A DNA stretch of 64,000 nt from Bacillus sp. FSL K6-3431 (GCF_038002605.1 NZ_JBBOCT010000001.1:4588001-4652000), one strand, 5' to 3'; shown: positions 8,221 through 18,148, numbered from the stretch's first letter. Numbers and translations are program-made. The notes: a model not told the origin generated them from the letters alone.

Positions 8221-9540
8221 ATGAAAAAGAATTTCAAGTTTTTAGCATTGATTTTTACGATAGCGCTTTCAGTTTTTGTAATGGCGGCATGCAATTCCTC
8301 AACGACTTCAGGCGGTAATGAAAGTGAAAAGCCAAAGGGAAAAGAAAAAGAAGCAGAAAAAGTGACAATCAGATGGGCGCATCAATGGGGAGAAGAGCAT
8401 TTTCAGGAGACCTACGGGACATATCTTGAAGAAAAATTTCCTAATATTACAATCGAAATACAGGAAGCAGGAACAGACCATCCGGAGACGCTTGAACAAT
8501 TAATTGCAGGCAAGAAAAGTCCAGATGTCGTTACTATGGGGCTTTTAACTCATTCGAGCTTTTTAAAAAGCCTCGGTTTAGCCTACAATATGGATGAATT
8601 AATTGAACAAGAAGGCTTTGATTTGGATCGGTTGGAACCATCGATTGTTAAATACGCACGTAATAAAGATCCAAATATGGAAGGCGGAATATACATTATT
8701 CCAAATAGCCGTCCAACATACTCATTGCACTATAATAAAGACGTATTTGACACACTAGGGGTTAATTATCCCTCCGATGATCTGACATGGGAGGAGGTTA
8801 CTGAACTTGCTAAGGATTTGACACGTGAAATGAATGGCGTTCAGTACCGTGGTTTGGACCTTGACGTTCCTTATGATGCATATACTCAATTTGGACAAAA
8901 TTCAGTTGACCCTGAGACGAATGAAGTATTAATTACTGAATCAGAGGCATATAGAAGATATTTGGAAATGGTTGGGGCAGTAACTTCAATTCCAGGTAAT
9001 TACCCTGCTGAAGAACCTGGAAGTCTTCTTCATAACTGGGGATCCTTATTTGGTGAAGGTAATGTAGCAATGGCACCAGCTGCAACTAACCATGGATGGT
9101 TAGAAAAAGATAATATTGGTATTGCTACTTATCCTGTGTGGGAAGGATATGAAGGAATTAACCCTGCACCTAATGCTGGTGGATTTGCAATTACTGAACC
9201 AAGCGAACATAAAGAAATAGTATTAGAAATGATCGAGTATTTGTTATCTGATGAAGTGCAAATCGAAAAGTCTAAACAAGGAGGGGCTTCAATCCTTAAG
9301 GATCCAGAGATCCATGCCGTATATGGTGAAGAAAAACCTGAGTTTAAAGGGAAAAATCTTGCATCATTATTTAAAAATGAGTATTCGACTGGACCGGACA
9401 AGTCACCTAAATACGGTGATGGAGTTTATTGGGAAGCGCCAATCAAGTTTGTAAACTCCGGTAAGGATATAAATGAATTTTTACGAATTCTTCAGGAAGA
9501 AGCTGAAGCAAGCGTAAAATCGCAAATGGAGGCAGAATAA
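8221..9540 (+). CDS. sugar-binding lipoprotein (family 1), paralog 5
   Basis: Start set at 8221 rather than 8188, because this ATG follows GGGGAGG at good spacing and opens a lipoprotein signal (MKKNFKFLA..., lipobox MAAC, Cys24) nearly identical to that of paralog 3. The body (439 residues in all) carries LTWEEVTELAKDLTREMNG and the C-terminal block of the paralog 4 subgroup. It is preceded by the full operator plus leader block and followed by a strong terminator, so it is probably a monocistronic, regulated binding protein. It lies about 400 bases before the transporter operon, the most likely partner. Confidence 0.9.
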   Translation: MKKNFKFLALIFTIALSVFVMAACNSSTTSGGNESEKPKGKEKEAEKVTIRWAHQWGEEHFQETYGTYLEEKFPNITIEIQEAGTDHPETLEQLIAGKKSPDVVTMGLLTHSSFLKSLGLAYNMDELIEQEGFDLDRLEPSIVKYARNKDPNMEGGIYIIPNSRPTYSLHYNKDVFDTLGVNYPSDDLTWEEVTELAKDLTREMNGVQYRGLDLDVPYDAYTQFGQNSVDPETNEVLITESEAYRRYLEMVGAVTSIPGNYPAEEPGSLLHNWGSLFGEGNVAMAPAATNHGWLEKDNIGIATYPVWEGYEGINPAPNAGGFAITEPSEHKEIVLEMIEYLLSDEVQIEKSKQGGASILKDPEIHAVYGEEKPEFKGKNLASLFKNEYSTGPDKSPKYGDGVYWEAPIKFVNSGKDINEFLRILQEEAEASVKSQMEAE

Positions 9541-9589
9541 GTAGATAACCTAATTTAACGAAATATGGATATAGACGTTAAAGTGAAAA

Positions 9590-9628
9590 TAACCTCTGCA
9601 AATATAATGATTGCAGAGGTTACTTTTA
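9590..9628 (+). terminator. rho-independent terminator
   Basis: TAACCTCTGCAA / TTGCAGAGGTTA, a perfect 12-bp stem, then CTTTTA. It separates binding-protein paralog 5 from the transporter operon. Confidence 0.85.
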
Positions 9629-9866
9629 AAATTGGGGTCTAAGAAATGAATGCAACTAAACCGATAAGGGCATTTCACTTAAGGTTTGGTTCTTATGAGT
9701 TCATAGGGCTATCACAACTAGATTGAGATAAAGAACCACCGTGTATTTATTAAGTTGTTCAAAAAGCCAGATAAGATACGGGGGCATTATAGCTGCTATA
9801 TTAGGCTCTTTTGTAAAGAGAAGCGAAATTTGCTTGTCCCACCGTGTGAAATATTATGAAATAAAC

Positions 9867-9883
9867 TTCACACCAAATTCATA
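9867..9883 (+). promoter_or_regulatory. direct-repeat operator, copy 4
   Basis: TTCACA-N5-TTCATA with the same 11-bp phase, 65 bases before the second hexamer reaches the ATPase start. It links the eight-gene operon to the same control as three of the lipoprotein genes. Confidence 0.5.
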
Positions 9884-9947
9884 GGAATCTGTATATGATA
9901 AATGTAATATCAAAATTTGGAATACTTTGTCTTAGGAGGGAACCTTA

Positions 9948-11066
9948 ATGGCAAGAATTTTGCTAAATCAAGTTTCAAAACGTTACGGAAAATACAAAGA
10001 ATATGCAGTAAATAATTTTAATTTGGATATCGAAGATCAGGAGTTTTTGGTATTTTTAGGACCGTCGGGGTGTGGGAAATCCACAACACTTAGAATGGTG
10101 GCCGGTCTTGAAGATATATCTGAAGGTGAGATATTCATCGGTGATAACCTGGTAAATGATCAACCACCTAAAGATAGAGATATTTCGATGGTCTTTCAAA
10201 ACTATGCTTTATATCCAAATTTAAGCGTATATGAAAATATCGCTTTTGGGCTGCGGATCAGAAAGATACCTAAACATGAAATTGAAGATGCAGTTAAAAG
10301 GGCAGCTCGGGTATTGGAAATTGGTAATTTTCTGGACCGTAAACCTAGAGAACTTAGTGGTGGTCAGAGACAGCGTGTTGCATTGGGGAGAGCAATTGTA
10401 AGGAGTCCACAAGCATTTTTAATGGATGAACCGCTCTCAAACTTGGATGCCAAACTTCGTGTTCAAATGAGGGCAGAGATTATTAGTTTACACAAAAAAA
10501 TGGGTGTTACAACTATCTATGTAACACATGATCAAATTGAAGCGATGACAATGGGAGATCGAATTGTCGTTATGAATAGGGGAGAGATTCAGCAAGTAGA
10601 TACTCCTGAAGAGGTTTACAATAAACCAAAGAACTTATTTGTAGCAAAGTTTATCGGTAATCAACCAATGAACTTTTTTGAAGGGACATTACATGAAAAA
10701 GATGGAGATTTAATATTCTTTACAGGTACTTTTTCTCTAAAACTAACAGACCAGCAGGCGAATATGTTAAGGAATAGAAAAATGCTTGAATTCACAATTA
10801 TTATGGGAATAAGGCCAGAAAATATGGGCTTTGAACAAATTATGTTTGACACTTATCCCGACGCAACGATCAATGGTTATTTGCAATTTAATGAGTTTAT
10901 CGGTTCAGACCATTATTACCATCTTTCCACACATGGTAAAGAGTCATTCACAGTGCGTGCACATCCTAGATACCGTTACGAAGAAGGCGAAAAGGTAACT
11001 ATAGCTGTAGATATGAACAAGATATTGCTATTCGATAGGAATACAGAAGAATTGATGACAGATTGA
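9948..11066 (+). CDS. sugar ABC importer ATPase (MsmX/UgpC type)
   Basis: Cytoplasmic ATP-hydrolysing subunit (372 residues) of carbohydrate importers. Walker [10 protein letters not shown] at 38-46, Q-loop Gln84, signature LSGGQ at 136-140, Walker B AFLMDEP with Asp160 and Glu161, then the SNLDAKLR D-loop. A C-terminal TOBE/OB-type regulatory domain (about 240-370) follows. AGGAGGG lies 8 bases before the ATG. It is the only ATPase gene in the window, although five permease pairs are encoded. In B. subtilis one ATPase (MsmX) energises several sugar importers, so this one may serve some or all of the others too. First gene of a tight eight-gene operon; 13 bases separate it from the next. Confidence 0.95.
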   Translation: MARILLNQVSKRYGKYKEYAVNNFNLDIEDQEFLVFLGPSGCGKSTTLRMVAGLEDISEGEIFIGDNLVNDQPPKDRDISMVFQNYALYPNLSVYENIAFGLRIRKIPKHEIEDAVKRAARVLEIGNFLDRKPRELSGGQRQRVALGRAIVRSPQAFLMDEPLSNLDAKLRVQMRAEIISLHKKMGVTTIYVTHDQIEAMTMGDRIVVMNRGEIQQVDTPEEVYNKPKNLFVAKFIGNQPMNFFEGTLHEKDGDLIFFTGTFSLKLTDQQANMLRNRKMLEFTIIMGIRPENMGFEQIMFDTYPDATINGYLQFNEFIGSDHYYHLSTHGKESFTVRAHPRYRYEEGEKVTIAVDMNKILLFDRNTEELMTD

Positions 11067-11079
11067 ATGGAGTGGGAAG

Positions 11080-14064
11080 ATGGCACATCAATTATGGAGA
11101 AAATCTAATATTAGGAAACTATTATGCATTGGTATAAGTGTAATATTCATTATTAGCATGATGTTGCCCTTATCTAATAAGAACATAGTTTTTGCGGATG
11201 ACAATGAAACACCGGAAGATAGTGCAACAACGGATAATTTTGAAAGGCAGCTTGAGCCATACTTTTATGAGATGAATCAGAAATGGGATAGTGAAGGAAT
11301 TAAACTAGGGAAAGATAATGTAAAAGTAGAAGCGAATGAATATGCAAATAAATCAGAAGATGCTGATATTGAAGTCGGTTCCTACGGTGGGGAAGACAAG
11401 GTAATACTTTGGCCAAATCCAATTGGATGGGTTGAATATAATGTGGATGTGGCTGAAGAGGGTCTATATGAAATCGCCATTGAAAATTATCCGTTTTCAC
11501 TAGAAGATGGTGGGAGCCGACAATCTGTCATTTTGGGTGTACAGATTAATGATTCCTACCAATACAAAGAATCACGCTCCATTGAACTAAAAAGGGAGTT
11601 CCGAGATAAGGAGCCTCAGTATGATGAAACGGGAAATCAAGTTCGCTCACTTGTAGAACCTATTACCGGGTGGAAGAAGGAATCACTTCGGGATTCAGAT
11701 GGTTCCAATGTCGGACCATTATTATTCCATTTGAAAAAAGGAAACAATACGATTCGGGTGCGTGCATTAAGGGAAGCTGTAGCACTTAAATCGCTCTCGA
11801 TTGAAGAACCTAAGGTAAATAGTCCCTATCAAGAAGTAAAAGAACAATATGAAACAACTTCAATGGAAACAGATGAAGTGATAACAATTGAAGCTGAAAA
11901 TTTTGCTAAAAAGAATTCAACCTCGATTCAAGTTCAGTACGATCGCGCTCCTTTGACTACACCGGAATCACTTAAAAAAGTCAAATTTAATACTTTAGGC
12001 GGAATGAGTTGGTATAAAGGCGGGCAAGCGGTAACTTGGGAATTTGAAGTGCCGGAAAATGGTGAATATAAAATTGCCTTCAGGGGAATGCAAAACTTTC
12101 GGAAAAATTTATCTGTCTTCCGAACATTGTCAATTGACGGAAAGATCCCATTTGAAGAAATGGAACATTACCAAATACCATATGCTTCAGGATGGCAAGA
12201 CATTACTTTAAATGATAAGAGTGATAAACCATTCTATTTTTATTTGGAAAAAGGCACTCATACCATTTCACTTGAAGCGACCCATGAGCCGTTCGTGCCA
12301 CTTATTATTCAGATAGATGAATTATCAAAAGAGATTAAAGAAATATCTGAAGAACTTCAAATAGCTACGGGCAATAGGGAAGATAGCTTTAGGGTTTGGA
12401 ATGTAGAGAAGGAACTACCAGGGCTACTTGAAAAGCTAAAAAAGATGCATAAGAGTTTTGAAAACATGACCAAACAAATGATTGACATTAACGGTGAAAC
12501 AAGTAATGTTTCGCAAGCTTTTGAGTCATTATCACAGGATATCTCGGAATTACTAAAAAAGCCGAATGAAATTCCAAATAAGCAAGTAAGAATTGGAACA
12601 TTACAGGAAAAACTAGAGGCTCAAAGAAAAGAATTAATGGATAGTCCTTTACAATTGGATCGGTTTTATTTTGCTCCTCAAAAAGCGGAATTTCCGCGAA
12701 TGACGGCAAAATGGTATGAGAAAATAAAGGGAACGTATCATTCCTTGATTTATTCATTTTCGAAAGAAAATCAATTAATGGATCAAGTAGATGAAGAGTT
12801 GAATGTATGGATGATGTGGGGAAGAGATTATGCTGAAGAGCTACAACAGTTGGCAGATCAACAATTTACACCTGAACATGGCATTAAAGTAAACGTGAAT
12901 CTAATTCAAGATCCTAATTTACTGATCATGGCCAAAGCTGCTGGAATTATGCCCGATGTCGCTTTAGGGGTTCCGAGTGGAATGCCTTTTGAAATGGCGC
13001 TTCGTGGTGCAGCGCAAGATTTCAACAAAATGCCAGGTGTAGAGGAAGTATTGGAAAAGTATGCGCCAGGTACATTACTACCATATTATTATGACGAAGG
13101 AATTTACGGTATCCCTGAAACGATTAATTTCAAGGTTTTATTTTACAGAAAAGATATCTTAAAGCAACTAAATTTACAAGTGCCTGATACATGGGATCAA
13201 GTATATGACATGATACCGACATTATTGCAAAATCAACATAATTTTTATGCTGATCCAAAAGATTTTTCTTATATGTTCTATCAAAATGATGTCGATTTAT
13301 ATACAGCCGATGGTATGTCGACAGGCTTAGATACACCTGACGCATTTAAATCGTTTGAAGAGTGGACTAATTTATTTAATCTTCATGGCATGGATTTACA
13401 GGTTCAGAGCTTCTATCAACAATTCAGAAAAGGCATGTTACCGATCGGGATTGCAGATTTTAATCAATATATGCAATTACTCGTTGCTGCACCTGAAATT
13501 CTAGACGTTTGGGGAATTGCTCCAATTCCTGGACGTGTAAACGAAAAAGGTGAGCTAGTGCGCTGGGCTGGAGGAACAGGAGTAGATACAACAAGCATGA
13601 TGTTGTTTAATGATACACCTGAGGAAAAACAAGGTGTAGCCTGGGAATTCCTAAAATGGTATGCGTCTTCAGATGTTCAAACCGAATATGGTCTGAATCT
13701 TGAGCAATTTCGTGGCGAGACATTTCGCTGGAACTCAGCAAACATTGAAGCTTTTACGAAAATGCCTTGGAGACGGGATGATTTACAAGCTATTTTAGAG
13801 CAATGGAAATGGGTAAAGGATATCCCAAATGTTCCTGGAGGATATATGACTACGAGACAATTGGATTTCTCGTGGAATCAGTCAGTTCTTGAAGGTGAAA
13901 ATTGGCGGATTGAACTGGAGAAGGCTGTAAAAGAGATTTCTCGTGAGTTGAAAAGAAAACAAACAGAATTCGATCTCATTGACGAAAAAGGTAATGTCTT
14001 GAATTCTTTAGATCTTCCAATTATTAAGGAACCGTGGGAAGGAGTGAGCCAGTATGAACAATAA
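11080..14064 (+). CDS. giant secreted solute-binding protein with N-terminal carbohydrate-binding-like domains
   Basis: A 994-residue exported protein, more than twice the length of an ordinary binding protein. A Sec signal peptide ends near VFADD with no lipobox cysteine. Residues about 45-245 and 255-420 look like two beta-sandwich, CBM6-like domains (repeat cues: VEYNVDVAEEGLYEIAIE and VTWEFEVPENGEYKIAF, each followed by a high-FHLKKG/FYLEKGTHTI strand). Residues 420-520 are predicted coiled coil. From about 560 a family 1 binding-protein body follows (NVWMMWGRDYAEEL, GIYGIPETINFKVLFYRKD). It overlaps the next permease gene by 11 bases, so it is the dedicated receptor of this transporter. 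The extra domains could hold polymer while the C-terminal part delivers oligosaccharide; that is inference. How it stays at the cell surface without a lipid anchor is unclear. Confidence 0.85.
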   Translation: MAHQLWRKSNIRKLLCIGISVIFIISMMLPLSNKNIVFADDNETPEDSATTDNFERQLEPYFYEMNQKWDSEGIKLGKDNVKVEANEYANKSEDADIEVGSYGGEDKVILWPNPIGWVEYNVDVAEEGLYEIAIENYPFSLEDGGSRQSVILGVQINDSYQYKESRSIELKREFRDKEPQYDETGNQVRSLVEPITGWKKESLRDSDGSNVGPLLFHLKKGNNTIRVRALREAVALKSLSIEEPKVNSPYQEVKEQYETTSMETDEVITIEAENFAKKNSTSIQVQYDRAPLTTPESLKKVKFNTLGGMSWYKGGQAVTWEFEVPENGEYKIAFRGMQNFRKNLSVFRTLSIDGKIPFEEMEHYQIPYASGWQDITLNDKSDKPFYFYLEKGTHTISLEATHEPFVPLIIQIDELSKEIKEISEELQIATGNREDSFRVWNVEKELPGLLEKLKKMHKSFENMTKQMIDINGETSNVSQAFESLSQDISELLKKPNEIPNKQVRIGTLQEKLEAQRKELMDSPLQLDRFYFAPQKAEFPRMTAKWYEKIKGTYHSLIYSFSKENQLMDQVDEELNVWMMWGRDYAEELQQLADQQFTPEHGIKVNVNLIQDPNLLIMAKAAGIMPDVALGVPSGMPFEMALRGAAQDFNKMPGVEEVLEKYAPGTLLPYYYDEGIYGIPETINFKVLFYRKDILKQLNLQVPDTWDQVYDMIPTLLQNQHNFYADPKDFSYMFYQNDVDLYTADGMSTGLDTPDAFKSFEEWTNLFNLHGMDLQVQSFYQQFRKGMLPIGIADFNQYMQLLVAAPEILDVWGIAPIPGRVNEKGELVRWAGGTGVDTTSMMLFNDTPEEKQGVAWEFLKWYASSDVQTEYGLNLEQFRGETFRWNSANIEAFTKMPWRRDDLQAILEQWKWVKDIPNVPGGYMTTRQLDFSWNQSVLEGENWRIELEKAVKEISRELKRKQTEFDLIDEKGNVLNSLDLPIIKEPWEGVSQYEQ

Positions 14065-15067
14065 TATAGAGATAGAAAAGTCGAATATAACGACAGTGAA
14101 AGTGGGGAAAATAAACAGATTAAAAACAGAGTTAGCAGCCCGAACTAAAAAAACGCTGGCAGATATGTGGAAATCTCGTCTGTCCTATCTGTTTATTGCT
14201 CCGTTTCTCATCTTGTTTATTGTATTTATTCTCATCCCCGTCATAACGGCAATTGGTTTGAGTTTCACTTATTTTAACTCGATTCAATTTCCAGAGTGGA
14301 CAGGATGGTTGAATTATCAAACATTATTCTCGCAAGATATTATATTATTACAAAATGTTTTGCCTAACACTTTTAAGTTTGCATTATTTGTTGGGCCGGT
14401 TGGATTTGTGTTTGCATTTTTACTTGCATGGTTTATCGCTCAGCTACCAAACACTTTACGAATGGGATATGCATTAGCCATGTATGTCCCGTCGTTAGCC
14501 GCAGGAGTTGCTATGACGGTAGTTTGGCAGGTAATGTTTACTGGTGATAGGATCGGATATATTAATAGTTTCCTTCTTAATTGGGGATTTATAAGTGAAC
14601 CAATTATATTCTTACAAGATCAGGATTGGCTTTTAAATATAATGATTGTCGTTTCAATCTGGTCTAGTATGGGTATCGGATTTCTGGCTATGTTAGCCGG
14701 TGTTTTAAATGTAGATAAAGAGTTATATGACGCTGGTAGGATGGATGGGATTTCGAGTAGGCTTCAGGAAATCTGGTATATTACCGTTCCGATGATGAGG
14801 CCTCAACTATTATTTGCTGGTATTATGTCGATCGTTCATACATTACAATCCGGAAGCTTAGGGGTTCAACTTTCCGGTTCCAACCCAACGCCAAATTATG
14901 CGGGGCAGGTAATGGTAAGTCACATTGAAGATTACGGATTCATTCGATTTGAATTAGGGTATGCCAGTGCGATATCAGTTGTACTTTTAGTAATGATGTT
15001 TCTATTAAGTCGTGTCTTCTTCTTTATTCTAGAAGAAAAGGAGGATCCGAAATATGAAGATAAGTGA
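14054..15067 (+). CDS. sugar ABC importer permease, MalF-like
   Basis: A 337-residue inner-membrane subunit with an N-terminal helix (LSYLFIAPFLILFIVFILI) and about six membrane segments. The cytoplasmic EAA loop is seen as ELYDAGRMDGISSRLQEIW, the docking site for the ATPase. It overlaps the giant binding-protein gene by 11 bases and the following permease gene by 14, showing translational coupling. Pairs with the next gene to form the first permease pore of this operon. Confidence 0.92.
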   Translation: MNNNIEIEKSNITTVKVGKINRLKTELAARTKKTLADMWKSRLSYLFIAPFLILFIVFILIPVITAIGLSFTYFNSIQFPEWTGWLNYQTLFSQDIILLQNVLPNTFKFALFVGPVGFVFAFLLAWFIAQLPNTLRMGYALAMYVPSLAAGVAMTVVWQVMFTGDRIGYINSFLLNWGFISEPIIFLQDQDWLLNIMIVVSIWSSMGIGFLAMLAGVLNVDKELYDAGRMDGISSRLQEIWYITVPMMRPQLLFAGIMSIVHTLQSGSLGVQLSGSNPTPNYAGQVMVSHIEDYGFIRFELGYASAISVVLLVMMFLLSRVFFFILEEKEDPKYEDK

Positions 15068-15971
15068 GATACTAAAGAAAATCGGATCAGCAATCAAATG
15101 GAAGTGGGTTAACTTAAGACTGGAAGTTAAAAGAATGGACGGTACACAATACACAATATTATTCTTCCTAACTTTACTTTCTGTTTTTATGCTTCTCCCT
15201 ATCGTTTATATTTTTAATCATGCTTTTAAACCATTACATGAGTTATTTCTCTTTCCGCCAACTTTTATCGTTCAGGATCCAACCATTCAAAACTTTGTGG
15301 AACTACTCTCATTAACACAAAGTACATTTGTTCCGGTTTCCCGTTACATTTTTAATAGTGTCATAGTTACAGTAATAGCGACAATAGCTATGGTTATGAC
15401 AAGTGCGTTTTGTGCGTATGCATTATCAAAACAGAAATTTCCAGGTTCAAAGTTAGTATTTTCAACGATTATGTTATCACTATTATTTGTTCCTACAGTT
15501 ATACAAATACCACGATTTGTCGTTGTACAAAGCTTAGGCATTATGAATACATATTGGGGGCATGTATTACCAATGATTGCAATGCCAGTAGGTGTATTCT
15601 TAATGAAACAATTTATTGATCAAGTACCAAATGAAGTAATGGAAGCTGCAAAAATAGATGGTGCCTCAGAATTTGGTATTTTCACGAGGATCGTCATTCC
15701 AATTGTGACGCCTGCAATCGCTACCATTGCGATTATATCTTTTCAGGCAGCCTGGGGGAATGTTGAAACATCACAGTTATTTATGCAAGATGAATCAATG
15801 AAAACATTGCCTTATTACATGATGTCTCTAACTGCAAATTTAGCAAATACTGTTGCAAGACAAGGGGCTGCTGCGGCAGGTGCACTTATCATGTTTTTGC
15901 CTCAGCTCATCATATTTTTATTCTTCCAGAGAAAAGTTATTGCTACGATGGCGCATTCTGGAATTAAATGA
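15054..15971 (+). CDS. sugar ABC importer permease, MalG-like
   Basis: A 305-residue permease of the MalG/UgpE type, with six membrane segments and the EAA loop EVMEAAKIDGASEFGIF. It starts inside the end of the preceding permease gene, with AGGAGG a few bases upstream. Partner of the preceding protein. The next gene starts 26 bases downstream, so the operon continues without a break. Confidence 0.92.
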   Translation: MKISEILKKIGSAIKWKWVNLRLEVKRMDGTQYTILFFLTLLSVFMLLPIVYIFNHAFKPLHELFLFPPTFIVQDPTIQNFVELLSLTQSTFVPVSRYIFNSVIVTVIATIAMVMTSAFCAYALSKQKFPGSKLVFSTIMLSLLFVPTVIQIPRFVVVQSLGIMNTYWGHVLPMIAMPVGVFLMKQFIDQVPNEVMEAAKIDGASEFGIFTRIVIPIVTPAIATIAIISFQAAWGNVETSQLFMQDESMKTLPYYMMSLTANLANTVARQGAAAAGALIMFLPQLIIFLFFQRKVIATMAHSGIK

Positions 15972-15997
15972 GTTAGAAGGGAAACGGAGGGTCATTT

Positions 15998-18148
15998 ATG
16001 AACGAAGGGAAAAATTGGCGTTCGCTAGTCGCCATTCTTAGCCTTATAACATTTTTCTTCTCATTTTCGTTAACGGGAAAAGCAGACACGCCTTATGAAA
16101 CGTTTAGCGTTGATGGTTTCGGAAGAACAATTTTCACACAGCCTGCATATGAACCTATCGGAGTATTTGCTCAAGATATATATGTAGTGGATGAAAAGGG
16201 GGAAAAGGTATATTCACCACTAAATAAACCCCAAGATTTATTTGTAGATAATAAAGACGAGGTATATATCGCTGATACTGGTAATGATCGTATCGTTCAC
16301 CTTGATAAAGAGGGACAACTTGTAAGGGTTCTTTCCATTCCAGAAAGCCCTTTGAAGCAACCATCTGGAGTTTTCGTTACTGGAAATGGAAATATTTACA
16401 TTGCTGATACAGGTAATAAGCGGGTTGTTCGCTTAAATAAAGATGGCAAAATGCTTCAAGAATTTTCTCGGCCTGAATCGAAATATATCAATGATGCATT
16501 CGTCTATGAGCCAATAAATATGACTGTAGACAGACGTGGATTTGTTTACGTAGTATCGCGGGGAACTTTCCAAGGGATTATTCAATTCGACCCAGAGGGA
16601 GAATTTTACGGATTTTATGGTACAAACATAACCGAAGTATCATTAATGGATAGAGTTCGTAATCTATTTTATACGGAAGAACAGTTAAAAAGGCAGGTCC
16701 GATTATTACCAAGCCCAATCAGAAATATAGATATTGATGAAAACGGCTATATTTACACTGTACAAAGAGATTCGACAGAGCAAATTAAAAAGTTAAACAT
16801 TCGTGGAGAAAATCAGTGGAAGGAATTTTCCTTTACAAAGGATATAAATGTAGGATTTTTGCGGGAAAATGCCGTCATTAAGGAAGTTGAAGGTGAGGAA
16901 AAACCACCCAGCTCCGATCTTACAGACATAACCGTTGATGAAAATGGGATCGTGACGGTTGTAGATAAAGCCAGTGCATTAGTTGCGCAATACAACCAAG
17001 ATGGGGATTTGCTTTTTTTCTGGGGAGCATTTGGATCCGGTAGTGGCTCACCACAAATGGGAGTAAATAGGAGTCCTGTCGCTTTAGATACAAACTCTGC
17101 AAATGAAATATTCATATTAGATGACGCATTAAACTTAGTTCAGGTACTTGTACCAACAGAATTTGGCGGTACTGTCCGAGACGCTTATATTATGACTCAA
17201 CAAGGTAAATATGAAGAGAGTGAGCAGTACTGGAAAGAAATAGTTAGACAAAATGCGCTATTTACACCGGCATATTCTGGACTAGCTCGAGCGGCTTTCA
17301 ATCAAGAGGATTTTGAAAAGGCTACAGAATTATATAAGTTTGCTGGCGAGGAGCAAGGGTATTCAGATTCATTTTGGCAAATTCGATTAAATTGGTTCCA
17401 GAGTAACTTTGCTTATTTCGCGAATGGTTTTCTTATAATTGGCGCTGCTAGCATCGCTGGAAATCAAATGGTGAGACGAAGAAAAGTTAAAAGTAAATCA
17501 GAGAAGAAGAAAAGTAAAAAGCTGACAGATATAAAATTAATTCAACAGTTAAAACATGCTTTTTACATACTTAAACATCCGTTAGATGGTTTTGCAGATA
17601 TCCGTTTCAGAAATATGGGGGGATATACAAGTGCATTGATCATCTTAGCATTAGTCATATCGATGGTTCTGGGAAGAATTTACTTTACAAGTTTTACTTT
17701 TCAACCGGTACCGATAGGAAGTACAAACGTCAACTCTATTATGACAATCGCTTTTGTAGTCTGGGTATCTTGGGTGATATGTCACTACCTAATAGGATCT
17801 ATCAAGCAAGGTCAAGCACGATTTAAAGATGTGTTTATCGGTAGTGCATATGCACTGTTTCCAGTTGTCCTTTTGGGACTACCATTGGCACTTTTTTCAA
17901 ATATAATGACATTAAATGAATCTTCAATATATGGATTTTTTGAAATGTTGATGCTTGTTTGGAGTGCTGCCTTGTTTTTCTGGATGGTACAGGCACTACA
18001 AAATTATTCAGTCGGTGAAGCGATTGTTAACATTTTACTATCATTATTTTCAATGATTATGCTATGGGTGTTGATTTTTATTGTTCTAGGTCTTTCCTCA
18101 GAAACAATTGACTTTGTCTTGACACTTTATAGGGAGGTGACCATGTAA
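15998..18148 (+). CDS. NHL-repeat, TPR and Yip1-type membrane protein
   Basis: A 716-residue membrane protein of unknown function. An N-terminal signal/anchor segment (about 9-27) is followed by an extracytoplasmic NHL-type beta-propeller (about 65-370; recurring units of the form DEVYIADTGNDRIVHLDKEG and GNIYIADTGNKRVVRLNKDG). A short TPR-like helical pair spans about 400-450, then one membrane segment near 472-490 and a lysine-rich cytoplasmic stretch (RRRKVKSKSEKKKSKK). The C-terminal domain has five hydrophobic helices like Yip1/YIP1-family proteins (about 540-716). It lies between the two permease pairs and shares a one-base stop/start overlap with the next gene. Presumably it scaffolds or senses ligand for the transporter. 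The role is inferred from context only. Confidence 0.75.
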   Translation: MNEGKNWRSLVAILSLITFFFSFSLTGKADTPYETFSVDGFGRTIFTQPAYEPIGVFAQDIYVVDEKGEKVYSPLNKPQDLFVDNKDEVYIADTGNDRIVHLDKEGQLVRVLSIPESPLKQPSGVFVTGNGNIYIADTGNKRVVRLNKDGKMLQEFSRPESKYINDAFVYEPINMTVDRRGFVYVVSRGTFQGIIQFDPEGEFYGFYGTNITEVSLMDRVRNLFYTEEQLKRQVRLLPSPIRNIDIDENGYIYTVQRDSTEQIKKLNIRGENQWKEFSFTKDINVGFLRENAVIKEVEGEEKPPSSDLTDITVDENGIVTVVDKASALVAQYNQDGDLLFFWGAFGSGSGSPQMGVNRSPVALDTNSANEIFILDDALNLVQVLVPTEFGGTVRDAYIMTQQGKYEESEQYWKEIVRQNALFTPAYSGLARAAFNQEDFEKATELYKFAGEEQGYSDSFWQIRLNWFQSNFAYFANGFLIIGAASIAGNQMVRRRKVKSKSEKKKSKKLTDIKLIQQLKHAFYILKHPLDGFADIRFRNMGGYTSALIILALVISMVLGRIYFTSFTFQPVPIGSTNVNSIMTIAFVVWVSWVICHYLIGSIKQGQARFKDVFIGSAYALFPVVLLGLPLALFSNIMTLNESSIYGFFEMLMLVWSAALFFWMVQALQNYSVGEAIVNILLSLFSMIMLWVLIFIVLGLSSETIDFVLTLYREVTM

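Larger units (their letters stand above)
9541..9947 (+). other. gene-free stretch before the transporter operon
   Basis: Contains the terminator of paralog 5 (9590-9628) and operator copy 4 (9867-9883). A minus-strand TTCACACG at 9843-9850 lies just upstream of copy 4, giving an inverted third half-site. Nothing else was recognised. Confidence 0.5.

Noticed and set aside
9720..9760. AAGAACCACCGTGTAT, resembling part of a group II intron 3' end
   Set aside because: The second half of the expected stem is missing and the match is too short to support an element.
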